DNA of 6,315 bases. It comes from Actinomycetes bacterium. GTDB taxonomy: Bacteria > Actinomycetota > Acidimicrobiia > Acidimicrobiales > RAAP-2. The translations under genes were made by a program, and so were the position numbers. This document shows, piece by piece, positions 5,463-6,315 of this stretch. Position 1 is the stretch's first letter. Every line of letters starts with the position of its first letter. The DNA is taken from positions 1 to 6,315 of the forward strand of contig JAJYDR010000123.1 in NCBI GenBank assembly GCA_021777285.1, read 5' to 3'. The notes under the pieces are model-generated. The model saw nothing but the letters and a program-made list of their open reading frames with translations. It did not search any database and was not told where the DNA came from.

Positions 5463-6315
5463 CCATCCTCGCGAGCGAACTCGGTGGGGTCCCCGGGCTC
5501 TTGAGCGCCGAGCAGGTCGCCGCGAGCGCGGACTTCCTCGCCGGACTCCAACGGCCGAGTGGACTGCTGCCCTGGTTCGACGGGGGCCACTGCGACCCCT
5601 GGAACCACGTGGAAGTGGCGATGGCCCTGACGGTGACGGGTCGTCACGACGAGGCCCGTGCCGCGTACCGCTGGCTCGCTAACACCCAGCTCGGCGACGG
5701 GAGCTGGTTCAACTACTACCGCGGCGAGGACGTCACCGACGCGCGCCTGGACACCAACGTGTGCGCCTACGTCGCCGCGGGTCTGTGTCACTACCTGCTC
5801 GCGACCGACGACGTTGACTTCGTCGCGGAGCTCTTTGACGTGGTGGAGCGCGCGATCGACTTCGTGCTGCGCTGGCAGCTCGACGACGGCACGATCCGGT
5901 GGTCGATCGACGCCGCGGGACGACCCGAGGGCTACGCGTTGCTCACGGGGTCGTCGTCCATCTACCACTCGCTGCGCTGTGCGATCACGCTGGGCGAGCG
6001 CCTCGGACACGACCGCCCGAGCTGGGTTCTTGCGGCCGGACGTCTCGGTCACGCGGTCGCTCATCACCCCGGAGCCTTCGCCCCGAAGAATGAGTTCGCC
6101 ATGGACTGGTACTACCCCGTCATCAGTGGTGCGCTGACCGGCGAGTTCGGCGAAGGACGCATCCGAGACGGGTGGGAACGCCACGTCATGACCGGCTACG
6201 GGGTGCGCTGCGTGTCGACTAACGACTGGGTGACCGCTGCCGAGACGGCCGAGTGCGTGCTGGCCCTCGACGCGCTCGGGCTCACCGGCGAGGCTCTCGA
6301 GCTCTTCGAGCAGAC
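5459..6315 (+). CDS. Alpha/alpha-toroid protein with QW-like repeats (prenyltransferase/squalene-cyclase-like), partial
   Basis: The frame from GTG 5459 stays open to the right edge, giving 285 residues without a stop; the 3' end lies outside the window. The GTG overlaps the methyltransferase stop as GTGA, the same coupling as MarR-MFS. The protein is soluble-looking, with no signal peptide. It has three repeats resembling the QW motif of squalene/hopene cyclases and protein prenyltransferase beta subunits: ADFLAGLQRPSGLLPW (24-39), AAYRWLANTQLGDGSW (68-83) and AIDFVLRWQLDDGTIRW (132-148). Conserved-looking aromatic/acidic segments follow: PWFDGGHCDPWNH (38-50), LLTGSSSIYHSLRC (161-174), NEFAMDWYYPVISGAL (211-226) and STNDWVTAAETAE (253-265). 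A six-hairpin helical barrel is likely. No DXDD cyclase acid motif is visible in this part, so terpene cyclase activity is not supported. A glycosidase-like or carbohydrate-binding (alpha/alpha)6 role is an alternative. The catalytic activity is unknown. Confidence 0.85.
   Translation, partial: MTILASELGGVPGLLSAEQVAASADFLAGLQRPSGLLPWFDGGHCDPWNHVEVAMALTVTGRHDEARAAYRWLANTQLGDGSWFNYYRGEDVTDARLDTNVCAYVAAGLCHYLLATDDVDFVAELFDVVERAIDFVLRWQLDDGTIRWSIDAAGRPEGYALLTGSSSIYHSLRCAITLGERLGHDRPSWVLAAGRLGHAVAHHPGAFAPKNEFAMDWYYPVISGALTGEFGEGRIRDGWERHVMTGYGVRCVSTNDWVTAAETAECVLALDALGLTGEALELFEQ

Noticed and set aside
5658..6137. 159-aa plus-strand frame (Arg/Ser/Thr-rich) inside the last gene
   Set aside because: Low-complexity out-of-frame reading. 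Accepting it would hide the real partial gene starting at 5459.
5438..6184. 248-aa minus-strand open frame antisense to the toroid-protein gene
   Set aside because: The composition is Val/Arg/Gly-rich without a fold signature. The plus-strand frame from 5459 has QW-like repeats, a coupled start and no stop to the window edge.
1..6315. Mobile elements, CRISPR arrays, tRNA or riboswitch-like structures
   Set aside because: Intergenic space totals little more than 200 bp and holds no repeat array, no tRNA-like cloverleaf and no transposase or integrase fragment. Composition appears uniform apart from the A+T-rich promoter at 360-385.

Overview
The window reads as ordinary chromosomal DNA from a high-GC Gram-positive bacterium (Actinomycetota). 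The coding density is very high, codon third positions are strongly G/C, and GTG starts are frequent. Adjacent genes are joined by GTGA or TGATG stop/start overlaps. The protein families (a MarR regulator with an MFS_3 exporter, a FadE-like acyl-CoA dehydrogenase, and a GT4 glycosyltransferase with a methyltransferase and a QW-repeat-like protein) fit an actinobacterium, perhaps of the Acidimicrobiia type. That finer placement is inference only. I see no rRNA, tRNA, CRISPR array, insertion sequence, integrase or phage gene.

Layout: (1) Positions 64-321 (+) encode a small helical, coiled-coil-like protein of unknown function. (2) Positions 322-382 form an A+T-rich regulatory gap. It holds a 7-bp-stem inverted repeat, a TATTAT -10-like hexamer, and a 6+6 bp palindrome that covers the ribosome binding site and touches the start codon of the next gene. 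(3) Positions 383-2052 (+) are a two-gene operon of a MarR-family regulator and an MFS_3-type efflux permease that overlap by 4 nt. (4) Positions 2045-3271 (-) encode an acyl-CoA dehydrogenase that converges on the permease gene with an 8-nt tail-to-tail overlap. (5) Positions 3272-3372 are a divergent intergenic gap. (6) From 3373 to the right edge (+) runs a tightly coupled operon: a GT4 glycosyltransferase, a class I SAM methyltransferase, and a third gene starting at GTG 5459 that is still open at base 6315.

How the genes work together: the MarR/MFS pair looks like a self-regulated export module, with the palindrome at the MarR start as the likely operator. The acyl-CoA dehydrogenase is an independent lipid or CoA-ester catabolic gene; its likely catalytic base sits at the isovaleryl-CoA/long-chain-dehydrogenase position rather than the medium-chain position. 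The three genes at the right end are the most interesting part. Their overlaps imply co-translation, and the combination of sugar transfer, methylation and an alpha/alpha-toroid protein with QW-like repeats suggests joint synthesis or modification of a glycosylated, possibly lipid-linked, molecule. The product cannot be deduced from this window.
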